A DNA stretch of 35,590 nt from JALHST01 sp038316335 (lineage in GTDB: Bacteria; Bacteroidota; Bacteroidia; Flavobacteriales; Flavobacteriaceae), in assembly GCA_038316335.1 (NCBI GenBank), contig JBBQAM010000042.1, positions 1 to 35,590 of the forward strand. Reading direction: 5' to 3'. The notes under the pieces were generated by a model that was not told the origin of the DNA, searched no databases, and was given only the letters and a program-made list of their open reading frames with translations. The position numbers and the translations under genes were made by a program. Of this stretch, positions 18,732 to 27,387 are shown one piece after another. Position 1 is the first letter of the stretch. Each line of letters begins with the position of its first letter.

Positions 18732-19816
18732 TGAGAATTCTCTGTGTAATTAATAGTTTATGTCCAGGTGGGGCACAACGACAGCTTGTAAATTTGGCAA
18801 TCGGGTTTAAGGAAAGGAGGCACGAGGTTTCATTTTTATCCTATTACAATGACAATTTCTATGCTTCTGAGTTATCGGAAAATGGTATTGCTGCCACCTT
18901 CCTAGTGGAACCCAATTATCTTAAACGGTTTTTAAAGATGAGAAAGTTCATTAGAGGTGGCCATTATGATGCTGTTTTGGCATTTCTTGAAGCCCCATGT
19001 TTTATTGCAACCCTCTCTGGATTTCCATTTAGAAGGTGGAAGTTGGTTGTTGGAGAGCGAAGTGCCGATCCAAACATACTTTCTTCTATTAAGCGAAGGT
19101 TCTATCGTTGGGTACATTTATTTGCCGATTTTTTGGTATCCAATTCACAAACCAATATGGATATGGTTAAGAGAATAAATCCATTCATGCCGAATAGAAA
19201 GTGCAAGGTGATTTATAATATGTTAATGATCAATGAAACTACAGCACCTACTAACTCAACCACGTTAAATGACAAAATAAAACTAGTTATTCTGGCAAAC
19301 CAAAATAAGTCAAAAAATTTGAACGGCCTGGTAGAGGCCGTTCAACTGCTATCGGAAAACGAAAAAAGTTGTTTACAGATAAGGTGGTATGGAGAACGAC
19401 TTATGAATGACTATGACGAAAAAGCCCTGCATAAAATTGATATGCTTGGGTTGGGCAGTATTATCACATTTCATGAGCCTGTCAAGAACGTGGATGTTAC
19501 GATTAATGAATCGGACGCGGTTGGCCTGTTCAGCCATTATGAGGGATTTCCCAATGTTATTTGTGAAGGCATGATTTTGAAAAAGCCCGTGATTTGCAGT
19601 AATGTTTCCGATATTCCCATATTACTCAAGGAAGATAAGAATGGATTTTTTTGTAACCCGACAGATAGCACCTCAATTTTAGGTGCCCTAAAAAAATTAT
19701 TGGCAGCAGATAAAAAACAACTCGAAAAAATAGGCAACACCAATAGAATATTAGCTAACAAATTATTTAAAAAAGAGGAATTGATTGAAAGTTACCTAAA
19801 ATTACTAGAAAGCTAA
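18731..19816 (+). CDS. GT4-family glycosyltransferase
   Basis: A 361-residue GT-B glycosyltransferase. The N-terminal ILCVINSLCPGGAQRQLVNL is the common acceptor-side loop of GT4 enzymes, and SHYEGFPNVICEGM (Glu271 and Glu279) is the donor-site E-x7-E motif. VVGERSADPN in the first half also fits the family. A TTG lies immediately before the ATG, but ATG 18731, which overlaps the stop of the polymerase gene by one base, is the natural start. Coupling to the polymerase gene suggests one operon. Sugar specificity cannot be inferred. Confidence 0.9.
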   Translation: MRILCVINSLCPGGAQRQLVNLAIGFKERRHEVSFLSYYNDNFYASELSENGIAATFLVEPNYLKRFLKMRKFIRGGHYDAVLAFLEAPCFIATLSGFPFRRWKLVVGERSADPNILSSIKRRFYRWVHLFADFLVSNSQTNMDMVKRINPFMPNRKCKVIYNMLMINETTAPTNSTTLNDKIKLVILANQNKSKNLNGLVEAVQLLSENEKSCLQIRWYGERLMNDYDEKALHKIDMLGLGSIITFHEPVKNVDVTINESDAVGLFSHYEGFPNVICEGMILKKPVICSNVSDIPILLKEDKNGFFCNPTDSTSILGALKKLLAADKKQLEKIGNTNRILANKLFKKEELIESYLKLLES

Positions 19817-19967
19817 TAAACATGAACGAATTAAACGCCATGCCTGTCTTTTGTTTGACTTTAACATAGCCATAATGGTATGTTTATTTAAAAATTTAAC
19901 GGTTTCAAAAGCCAAAACGGAACAACAAAATCGAGAATTATAAATTGGTAATTATAACAACTCAAGA

Positions 19968-20978
19968 ATGAAAAAAGTGGTTTATTTCGGTAATATGACG
20001 TCAAGCTTTCAAAGCACAAAATCTACCATGGAAACCTTGGAGCCTTTATTATCGGAAATTGTTCACATACGTGCATTCTCTGATAAAAGAAATAAATTAT
20101 TCCGATTATTCGATATGTTAAAAGGATTTATAAGTAAGGCACCTTCTGCTGATTATATCATTATAGACGTTTATTCTACGCAAGCCCTTCTTTACGCTCA
20201 ATTGATAAGTTTGATGTCCTGGATTTATCGGAAAAAATATATACTTATCCTTCATGGTGGAAATTTGCCCACGGTTTATGGTGAGGGCAATCGAAGAATA
20301 GAATGGATGCTTAATCATGCTAAAGAAATAATAGCTCCATCACATTATTTGAAAAATTTTTTCGAACGTAAGGGTTTTACCGTGAAATTAATTCCGAATA
20401 TCATACAATTAGAGCACTATCCTTACCTAAAGCGTGACAAGGTTCGCCCTAAAATATTGGCTATAAGAGGTTTTAAACCTGCCTATAATCCCATGATGAC
20501 CGTGATGGCCATTGAAATCCTTAAAAAACGAGGAATCTTTGTTGAATTAAGGCTTTTAGGGAATAGTGATGAGGTGCATTATGAGGAGGTCTTTAGCTAT
20601 ATTCAAGAGAATAACCTTCAAGACAATATTACAATTTTGCCCAAACAAAAGAAATCGGTTTGGATCGAAGAATCCAGAAACTATGATATTATGGTGAGCA
20701 ATCCTGTAATAGACAATACACCAGTTAGCATACTTGAAGGCATGGCACTGGGCATGTGTGTGATTACTACCAATGTAGGCGGTGTGCCCTATATGGTAAA
20801 GGATTATGAAGAGGTTTTATATGTTGAATCGAATGATAGCATAGGTCTTGCGGATAAAATAAATGAATTAATGAAAGATAATCGTTTAGTAAGTGGCCTT
20901 TCAAAGAGAGCAAGGGCAAAAGCAGAAGAGTATGATTGGAACTATATTAAGGATAAATGGAAAATATTACTTTCATAA
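19968..20978 (+). CDS. Glycosyltransferase, GT4-like
   Basis: A 336-residue protein of the GT-B fold. It contains YILILHGGNLP (start of the catalytic half), IIAPSHYLKNFF (typical of GT4 proteins), LAIRGFKPAYNP and a late DNTPVSILEGMALG with Asp249 in place of the first Glu of the E-x7-E motif and Glu257 as the second. MVSNPVIDNTPVS is a known variant of this motif. The gene starts 151 bases after the previous glycosyltransferase and is followed after 70 bases by the CapK-like gene. It probably adds one residue to the repeat unit. Confidence in the fold is high, in the sugar none. Confidence 0.87.
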   Translation: MKKVVYFGNMTSSFQSTKSTMETLEPLLSEIVHIRAFSDKRNKLFRLFDMLKGFISKAPSADYIIIDVYSTQALLYAQLISLMSWIYRKKYILILHGGNLPTVYGEGNRRIEWMLNHAKEIIAPSHYLKNFFERKGFTVKLIPNIIQLEHYPYLKRDKVRPKILAIRGFKPAYNPMMTVMAIEILKKRGIFVELRLLGNSDEVHYEEVFSYIQENNLQDNITILPKQKKSVWIEESRNYDIMVSNPVIDNTPVSILEGMALGMCVITTNVGGVPYMVKDYEEVLYVESNDSIGLADKINELMKDNRLVSGLSKRARAKAEEYDWNYIKDKWKILLS

Positions 20979-21048
20979 AAGTCAGTGAATTTATCAAAAG
21001 TTAAGATAATACGATGCGTACTACGAGAAGATATTTAAAAAATACGAA

Positions 21049-22335
21049 ATGCTGAGAAAACTTATTTTTAATTCTGGCGTTAAAAAAAGAAACCCATCCT
21101 TATTGGGCTATCTCGATTTTCTTAAGAAATCGGATAATTGGTCGGAGAAAGAGTTACGGGATTATCGAATCATAAAGTGCAAAGAGTTCTTGGAATTTGT
21201 TTATGAATACTCCCCCTATTTTAAAGTATTTTTTGATAGAAATAGGTTCAATCCCTCTGAATTTAAGGACTTGGAGCAATTAAAGCAATTGCCGCCATTT
21301 ACTAAAGAAAATCTTATCAAGTTTAATGATAAGATTCATACAAATTATAAATTTAAGAAGTTGTTTGTATCAAGTACTTCAGGAACTTCAGGGCAGTTGT
21401 TGAAGTTTTGGAAAAATGAGGAATGGGATTCTCATACCAGGGCGGCAATCTTTAGGGGCTACACTTGGTATAATGTATATCCGTGGGATAAAAATGGATA
21501 TCTCTGGGGATATAATATAGATCCAAAAGAAGCCATGAAAATAAAATTTTTGGATTGGCTTCAGAACAGGTTTAGGTTATTTTCCTATAATTCACAAGAA
21601 ATTGAAAAATTTGCCCGTAATCTAAAAGGCGCCAAATACTTGCACGGTTATTCGTCTGTGATTTATGAAGTGGCCAAATTGGTCAATAAATCTGGATTAA
21701 AAATACACCATAATCTTAAAATGATAAAAGGAACCTCAGAAAAGGTGTATGAAAGTTATCAAGAAGAGGTAAAGAAAGCCTTTGGATTAAAAATGCTCAT
21801 CGAATATGGAGCTACCGAATCGGGTCTAATTGGTTTTGAATGCCCCCATGGAAGTATTCATATAGCCATGGAGAATGTTATTATTGAGGAAGAAAATGGT
21901 GAGATATTGGTAACCAATATGTTATCTAGGTCGTTTCCCATAATCCGTTATAGATTGGGTGATGGTATAAAATTGGCGGACCCTGAATTTAAATGTCCCT
22001 GTGGTAGGGCCCATTCCGTTATCCTCGACATCCATGGTCGACTTGGTGAGAAAATAATAGGCAAAAAACGCGAATACCCGAGTGTTCTATTGAATATTTT
22101 TTTTAAGGGGATAGCAACGAATCATGGGATATTATTAAATTATCAATTGAGGCAACATTTTAAAGGACTTGTTGATATAGCTATTGAACAAGAAGAAATT
22201 GGTAATGGTCCTATACTAGAAAAAGAACTTAAGAATTATTTTCAAGATGATATTGAGTTTAATGTCAAATATGGTCAAAACTTGCATAATATGGACGGGA
22301 AACTAAAAAACTTTATAACAACCTTAAGTGACTAG
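21049..22335 (+). CDS. CapK/PaaK-like adenylate-forming enzyme
   Basis: A 428-residue member of the phenylacetate-CoA-ligase-like (PaaK/CapK) group of AMP-forming enzymes. Visible motifs are the phosphate-binding loop VSSTSGTSGQLLKFW (about 107-121), IEYGATESGLIGFECP (about 251-266), YRLGDGIKL (about 300-308) and the cysteine pair CPCGRAHS. A GRLGEKIIG segment precedes the mobile C-terminal domain. Members in capsule clusters are believed to activate a carboxylic acid as an acyl-adenylate for attachment to the polysaccharide, although no CapK reaction is firmly assigned to my knowledge. Just downstream (22681-23023) lies the broken end of a second gene of the same family. Confidence 0.87.
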   Translation: MLRKLIFNSGVKKRNPSLLGYLDFLKKSDNWSEKELRDYRIIKCKEFLEFVYEYSPYFKVFFDRNRFNPSEFKDLEQLKQLPPFTKENLIKFNDKIHTNYKFKKLFVSSTSGTSGQLLKFWKNEEWDSHTRAAIFRGYTWYNVYPWDKNGYLWGYNIDPKEAMKIKFLDWLQNRFRLFSYNSQEIEKFARNLKGAKYLHGYSSVIYEVAKLVNKSGLKIHHNLKMIKGTSEKVYESYQEEVKKAFGLKMLIEYGATESGLIGFECPHGSIHIAMENVIIEEENGEILVTNMLSRSFPIIRYRLGDGIKLADPEFKCPCGRAHSVILDIHGRLGEKIIGKKREYPSVLLNIFFKGIATNHGILLNYQLRQHFKGLVDIAIEQEEIGNGPILEKELKNYFQDDIEFNVKYGQNLHNMDGKLKNFITTLSD

Positions 22336-22680
22336 TATTCAAAATTAAACCTACTTAGAATAATTGTCGCATTTGCGTAAAAATTACAACGTATAATGGG
22401 AACGGAATCCATGGTCAAAACGCACAATAATCAAGCAAACAGGGTACTCAGGATAATTTAGGATTTATCTAATAATAAAATGCTGAATGATTTCAATAAG
22501 GTCAGGATCACCGATTCAATCATCTAAAGAAAAAAAATGAATTCCGCCAATTTAGGCTACCCAATGTAAAAAGAACGAACTTTGTCAATTGTTTTTTTAA
22601 TAAAACACCTGTATCTTGCAGGAATTTTTTTATTAAAATTAATGTATTAAATAAAAAGGGTATCCTTAATTAGTTTCATA
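22336..22680. other. Gene-free gap after the CapK-like gene
   Basis: About 345 AT-rich bases with no open frame of note and no hairpin that I can support. It precedes the recognisable remnant of a second CapK-like gene and may contain more heavily eroded parts of that gene, but I could not align any of it with the intact copy. Confidence 0.4.
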
Positions 22681-23023
22681 TTTGCCCCGATTAAAGGGCG
22701 TAACCCTTGTCTAGAAATATGGTTAATTGATTTACTTCTTAAGATTATTGGCGATAAAAAAGCATACCCTAGAAGCATGATTTATTCAACTTTAAGGAAT
22801 TTAGCAATGGATTGTGAATTATCAAGCCTTTCAGCATAGTATTGGTTGCGCAGAAATCAGTATAGAGCAACCTGATTCTGGATTGGGATTAATTTTAAAG
22901 AAAGAATTGTACAAATTTTTTGAAGAAAATGTTACACTTGAAATCAACGATGGTAAACCCCTTCATCAAATGAATGGAAAATTAATTGATTTTGTTACTA
23001 TGATTGGTTTGATCAAAAATTGA
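22681..23023 (+). pseudogene. 3' remnant of a second CapK/PaaK-like gene
   Basis: The open frame 22814-23023 reads NYQAFQHSIGCAEISIEQ and ends KPLHQMNGKLIDFVTMIG. This matches the C-terminus of the intact CapK-like protein (NYQLRQHFKGLVDIAIEQ; QNLHNMDGKLKNFITTL). Upstream, in another frame, 22741-22806 gives KIIGDKKAYPRSMIYSTLRN, which matches KIIGKKREYPSVLLNIFFKG of the intact copy. A frameshift and small deletion lie near 22807-22815, and scraps continue back to about 22681. The sequence differs a lot from the intact gene, so it is the tail of a different CapK-type gene rather than a fresh duplicate. Whether the 69-residue fragment is still translated is unknown; it is probably non-functional. 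Confidence 0.8.
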
Positions 23024-23037
23024 TATGATCTAAAAAG

Positions 23038-23778
23038 ATGTTGGTCTCCATAATTACACCTACATTCAATTCAGCGTTATTCATTGAGGATACCTACGAT
23101 TCTATAAGGTCACAGACCTATTCAAATTGGGAATGGATCGTGGTTGATGATTTCTCATCAGATGGAACATTCGAGATATTAAAGGGTTTAATGCACTTGG
23201 ATAATAGGATTAAGCTTTTACGCAATGATAACGTCATGGGGGCGGCCGTGACTAGAAATAGGGCGATAGAAAGAGCCAGTGGTAGATTCATTGCCTTTTT
23301 GGATTCTGACGATTTATGGTGTGCTATTAAATTGGAAAAGCAAATTGCATTTATGTTGTCGCATAAAATTGCTTTTAGTTATTCAGCTTACAAAACAATT
23401 AATGAGTCAGCCGCTTCTTCGCAAAAAATAATAGATCCACCAGAAAAAATTGATTATCCGTCATTGCTAAAGGAAAATCAGATAGGCTGTTTGACAGCAA
23501 TTTACGATCAACACATATTAGGTAAATGTTACATGCCCTTAATTCTGAAAAGACAGGACTACGGTCTTTGGCTTTCGATTTTAAGGCAGATTCCTTGGGC
23601 CTATAAAGTGCCAGGAGTGTTGGCAATTTATCGCATTCATAGTCAGTCTATTTCCAAGGGTAAAATTAACTTGTTAAAATTTAATTATAGGTTGTTTAGA
23701 GAAATTGAAAAGCTTTCCGTTATCGAATCCCTTTACTATTTAGGTTGGAATGTGTATCGGAAGTTATCTAAAAGTTGA
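23038..23778 (+). CDS. GT2-family glycosyltransferase
   Basis: A 246-residue GT-A enzyme. SIITPTFNSALFIEDTYDSI opens the nucleotide-binding domain. IVVDDFSSDGTFEIL follows, and AFLDSDDLW (Asp89 and Asp91 as the D-x-D metal ligands) and LKRQDYGLWL (catalytic-base region) complete the GT2 pattern. At 246 residues it is a minimal, single-domain member with no membrane segment, typical of enzymes that add one sugar in capsule pathways. It begins 14 bases after the CapK remnant and overlaps the epimerase region with only a 5-base gap (stop 23776-23778, next ATG 23784), indicating co-transcription. Confidence 0.92.
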   Translation: MLVSIITPTFNSALFIEDTYDSIRSQTYSNWEWIVVDDFSSDGTFEILKGLMHLDNRIKLLRNDNVMGAAVTRNRAIERASGRFIAFLDSDDLWCAIKLEKQIAFMLSHKIAFSYSAYKTINESAASSQKIIDPPEKIDYPSLLKENQIGCLTAIYDQHILGKCYMPLILKRQDYGLWLSILRQIPWAYKVPGVLAIYRIHSQSISKGKINLLKFNYRLFREIEKLSVIESLYYLGWNVYRKLSKS

Positions 23779-23783
23779 CAGAA

Positions 23784-24737
23784 ATGAATATATTAATAAT
23801 TGGTGGTAGTGGTTTTATTGGAACAAGATTGGTTGCCGATCTTTTGAAAAATGAAAATAATAAGGTAAAAATATTTGATAAAGTAGTTGCTGATAAACAT
23901 AAGAATTATACACTAATTGGAGATGTAAGGAATGGTGATCAATTAACTAAAGCTTGTGAAGGAATAGATGTTATTTATAATTTAGCCGCGGAGCATGCAG
24001 ATAACGTGACACCTCAAAGTTTGTATGCAGAAGTTAATATTAATGGAGCTGAAAACATTGTCAATGCAGCCATAGTTAATGGTATTAAGTCCATTATATT
24101 TACCAGCAGCGTTGCGATTTACGGCCTTAACCGTGGGACACCTAATGAGGAAATGGAGGCCAAGCCATTTAATGAATATGGGCGAACAAAATTTGAAGCC
24201 GAAAAAATATTCCTTGATTGGGCTAAAAGGGATGGAACAAATTCTTTAACTATTTTGAGGCCGGCTGTTGTGTTCGGTGAACACAATCGAGGAAACGTTT
24301 TTAATCTTTTACAACAGGTCACCAGTCGTAAATTTTTAATGGTAGGTACCGGAAATAATTTTAAATCAATGACTTACGTTGGAAATATTTCCACATTTCT
24401 GTCTCAGAAAACCCGCGCAAAAGAAGGCGTTGAGATTTTTAATTTTGCAGATAAGCCTGACCTTAACTCTGCGAACATTATTCAAATTATTAAAAATGAA
24501 ATGAACATAACGTATGATTTTATTTCGATACCATATTTTATGGGGCTTCTTGCAGGTTACACCTTTGATATATTATCATTTGTCACAAGAAAAAAGTTTC
24601 CGGTAAGTTCTGTTCGAATTAAAAAATTCTGTGCAGAAACTACGGTTAATACTGAAAGACTTTCTGAGAGTGGTTTTAAGGCACCATTCACAACTGAAGA
24701 AGGTCTGCGAAGAATGATACGCCATGAGTTTAAATAG
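23784..24737 (+). CDS. NAD-dependent epimerase/dehydratase (extended SDR)
   Basis: A 317-residue cytosolic nucleotide-sugar-modifying enzyme. MNILIIGGSGFIGTRLV is the Rossmann NAD(P)-binding loop (Gly7-Gly13). FTSSVAIYG supplies the catalytic Ser/Thr region, and NEYGRTKFEAE is the YxxxK motif (Tyr132, Lys136). VIYNLAAEHAD and LRPAVVFGEHNRG are standard for the GalE/RmlB-like group. A TTG at 23775 would add three residues but lies across the previous stop; ATG 23784 is preferred because it places the glycine-rich loop at the very N-terminus. It probably supplies or alters the donor sugar for this locus; the exact reaction (epimerase, dehydratase or reductase) cannot be fixed. It is the last gene of the sugar block. 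Confidence 0.9.
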   Translation: MNILIIGGSGFIGTRLVADLLKNENNKVKIFDKVVADKHKNYTLIGDVRNGDQLTKACEGIDVIYNLAAEHADNVTPQSLYAEVNINGAENIVNAAIVNGIKSIIFTSSVAIYGLNRGTPNEEMEAKPFNEYGRTKFEAEKIFLDWAKRDGTNSLTILRPAVVFGEHNRGNVFNLLQQVTSRKFLMVGTGNNFKSMTYVGNISTFLSQKTRAKEGVEIFNFADKPDLNSANIIQIIKNEMNITYDFISIPYFMGLLAGYTFDILSFVTRKKFPVSSVRIKKFCAETTVNTERLSESGFKAPFTTEEGLRRMIRHEFK

Positions 24738-25035
24738 CATTGTAAATTGTATGCCCAACGAATAATCTGCTACTTATATTAAGATTTTATTCGGTAGGTA
24801 AATTTGGCAGAATTTAAATTATTCATCGAAAATTTGTTTCAAATTATAAAATCAATTTCATTAATTAAATAAATTACAACAGAACATAGTATAATTACTA
24901 ATCGTATTCAATGTTATTGATTTAGAATATATACCTTCCGAAAAAAGAGGTTACCTTATTTCCTATTAATGATATTTTTTTCAAATTAATTATTTATTTA
25001 ACAGGCATCTAATTTAAAAATAGTTTTAAAATAGC

Positions 25036-27357
25036 ATGAAGGAATCCCCATTTAGTCTGGATTACAAAGAACCTGAGGAATCCATGGCCCTAAAGGAAAT
25101 GGTCTTTAAATATCTTCGGTATTGGCCCTGGTTCTTACTGGTGACCTTAATCAGTCTAGGCCTGGGATATATCTATTTGCGCTATGCACCTGTTATTTAT
25201 GAGTCAGTGGCTAAAATCAAGATTGTCGACGAATCAAAGGAAATTGATATTGCCAAAGATCCTTTGTCAATCTTAAATGGTAAATCGAGTATCAATTTAG
25301 ACAATGACATCGAGGTTATAAAATCATACCGAATCTTAAACCAAGTTGTAGAAGCCCTAAATCTGGATATTTCATATTATGAAAAAGGCAGCATTAAGAC
25401 CAAGGAAATTTGGAACCCTCCCTTTGCCATTACCAAGCTAATTGCTGAGGATAGTGTTAAAATTGCCCAATATTATGACATTGTTCTGGATGCCAAAGAG
25501 GCCCAGGTGACTGATGAACGTGGTAAAACGATTTCTCTTAATTTTTTTAAACAAGACACTATAGCGTCAGGCCTTCCCTTTAGTATCAATATTCGTGAGG
25601 AGGCAGTACCAGCGGATTATTATGGTATCAATTTTCGTGTTATTCTGCTTCCTATCAAACAGGCCATTTTTAATTTAGCTAAAAATCTTCAAATCCAGGC
25701 CACGAATAAGAACAGCGAAATACTCGCATTGTCATTAAAAGGGGAAAGTTTTGAGCGTTCAGAAACTATTTTAAACGAGCTGATCAATAAATTCAATCAA
25801 GATGGTATTTCCGATCGACAATTGGTTTCCAAACGTACACTCGATTTTATCGATGACCGGTTTGTCTATCTTTCCGACGAATTAGATTCGATTGAAGTGG
25901 GCAAGGAAGACTTTAAACGACTTAACAACCTCTCCTATATTGAATCGGATGCCGGTATTTCCTTACAGCGAAAAACGGTCACCGCCGATGAAGCCTCCAA
26001 ATTGGAGACCCAGGTCGAATTGTCTGGGTTGTTAAAAAATGCAGTGACCGACCAGTCGGAATATAATTTGTTACCTGTTGACATAGGTGTGGACAATAGT
26101 GGGGTGAATACCTTGGTCTCGGACTACAACAAAATGGCGTTGGAACGCGAAAAACTAATGACCAGTGTCGGCGAAAACCACCCTACCTTACAGTCATTAT
26201 CAGGGCAATTAGAGCGTTCGAAGGTGAACATTTTAAAGACCTTGAATGTCTACCAGACCCAGCTAAAGCTTTCCCTACGGCAATTGAATCGCGAGAAAAG
26301 CCAAGCGGGTCAATCATTTGCCCGGTTACCCGAAAAGGAAAAGATGCTTCGGTCGATAGAACGGCAACAAAGCATTAAAGAAAACCTGTTTTTATTGTTG
26401 TTGCAAAAGCGGGAGGAGGCGGCCATCAATTACGCCGTAACAGCTCCCTCTATAAAAGTTGTAGACTATGCGGTTACAGGTGATAAACCAATATCACCAA
26501 AGAAGAATATTATTTATCCCTTATTGTTCATACTGGGGATATTCTTTCCTTTTATTGTGCTTTATCTGCGATTTACTATGGACACAAAAATCCAGAACAA
26601 ATCGGACATTGAAAAAATACATCCTGATTTGCCGGTACTTGCCGAAATCCCATTTATTAAAGGGCATCAAAGTTTTGAAAAGATACATGATCGTTCTGCC
26701 TTGGCGGAGTCCTTTAGAATATTAAGTGCCAACATGATCTATCTCCTTCCAAAAACGGAGAAGGCACTGGGAAAGGTTATCTATGTTACCTCGAGTAGGG
26801 AAGGGGAAGGGAAAAGCCTTTTGGCTTATAATCTGTCCCTATCTTTTGCCAGCCTGAATAAAAAGGTGTTATTGATTGGGGCGGATCTCCGAAAGCCTCA
26901 GTTAAACGAGTATTTTCATGTAGGCCATGATATCAAGGGCCTTTCCGATTTTTTATACGATCCTGAAATGAATTGGAAAGAATGCATCTACCAAGGCGAC
27001 AAAAGCAATAAATTTCACAAAGTGTGTTTTAGTGGGTCGATTCCTATCAATGTTCCTCAGCTATTGTCTAGTGATGGCTTTGAGCATTTTTTGGATCTTG
27101 CGAAAAAAGAGTTTGAGTATGTCATCGTAGATACGGCGCCCACCATGCTGGTAGCCGATACCCTGCTGATCTCGAAATATGCAGATCTTACCTTGTATGT
27201 GGTCAGGGCGGGACGCACCGAGAAAAAGACCTTGCAATTTTCAAAGGAATTAAGTCAGACTAGCCGCCTTCAAAACATGGCGTATGTGGTGAACGATGTT
27301 GCCATTCCCAAAAATAAAACGTACACCTATGGGTATGAAAGTAAAAAGGGCAGCTAA
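25036..27357 (+). CDS. wzc: Wzc-like polysaccharide co-polymerase / tyrosine kinase (copy 2)
   Basis: A 773-residue paralog of the protein at 73-2448 with the same plan: Wzz-type domain, two membrane segments (near 35-54 and around 495-515), coiled-coil periplasmic part and BY-kinase domain. The kinase motifs fall at the same residue numbers: Walker A SSREGEGKS (Lys593), Walker A' LLIGADLR (Asp617) and Walker B YVIVDTAP (Asp699). The tail is shorter and has three tyrosines (TYTYGYE) against six in copy 1. The 298-base upstream gap is AT-rich and may hold its promoter (a TAAATTTG at 24799 fits the -7 box but has no clear partner). Sampled lines are about 50% G+C, richer than copy 1. It ends the locus, before the repeat array. 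Confidence 0.93.
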   Translation: MKESPFSLDYKEPEESMALKEMVFKYLRYWPWFLLVTLISLGLGYIYLRYAPVIYESVAKIKIVDESKEIDIAKDPLSILNGKSSINLDNDIEVIKSYRILNQVVEALNLDISYYEKGSIKTKEIWNPPFAITKLIAEDSVKIAQYYDIVLDAKEAQVTDERGKTISLNFFKQDTIASGLPFSINIREEAVPADYYGINFRVILLPIKQAIFNLAKNLQIQATNKNSEILALSLKGESFERSETILNELINKFNQDGISDRQLVSKRTLDFIDDRFVYLSDELDSIEVGKEDFKRLNNLSYIESDAGISLQRKTVTADEASKLETQVELSGLLKNAVTDQSEYNLLPVDIGVDNSGVNTLVSDYNKMALEREKLMTSVGENHPTLQSLSGQLERSKVNILKTLNVYQTQLKLSLRQLNREKSQAGQSFARLPEKEKMLRSIERQQSIKENLFLLLLQKREEAAINYAVTAPSIKVVDYAVTGDKPISPKKNIIYPLLFILGIFFPFIVLYLRFTMDTKIQNKSDIEKIHPDLPVLAEIPFIKGHQSFEKIHDRSALAESFRILSANMIYLLPKTEKALGKVIYVTSSREGEGKSLLAYNLSLSFASLNKKVLLIGADLRKPQLNEYFHVGHDIKGLSDFLYDPEMNWKECIYQGDKSNKFHKVCFSGSIPINVPQLLSSDGFEHFLDLAKKEFEYVIVDTAPTMLVADTLLISKYADLTLYVVRAGRTEKKTLQFSKELSQTSRLQNMAYVVNDVAIPKNKTYTYGYESKKGS

Positions 27358-27387
27358 TTTACTACAAAACGCGCCTATGCCTTGTTC

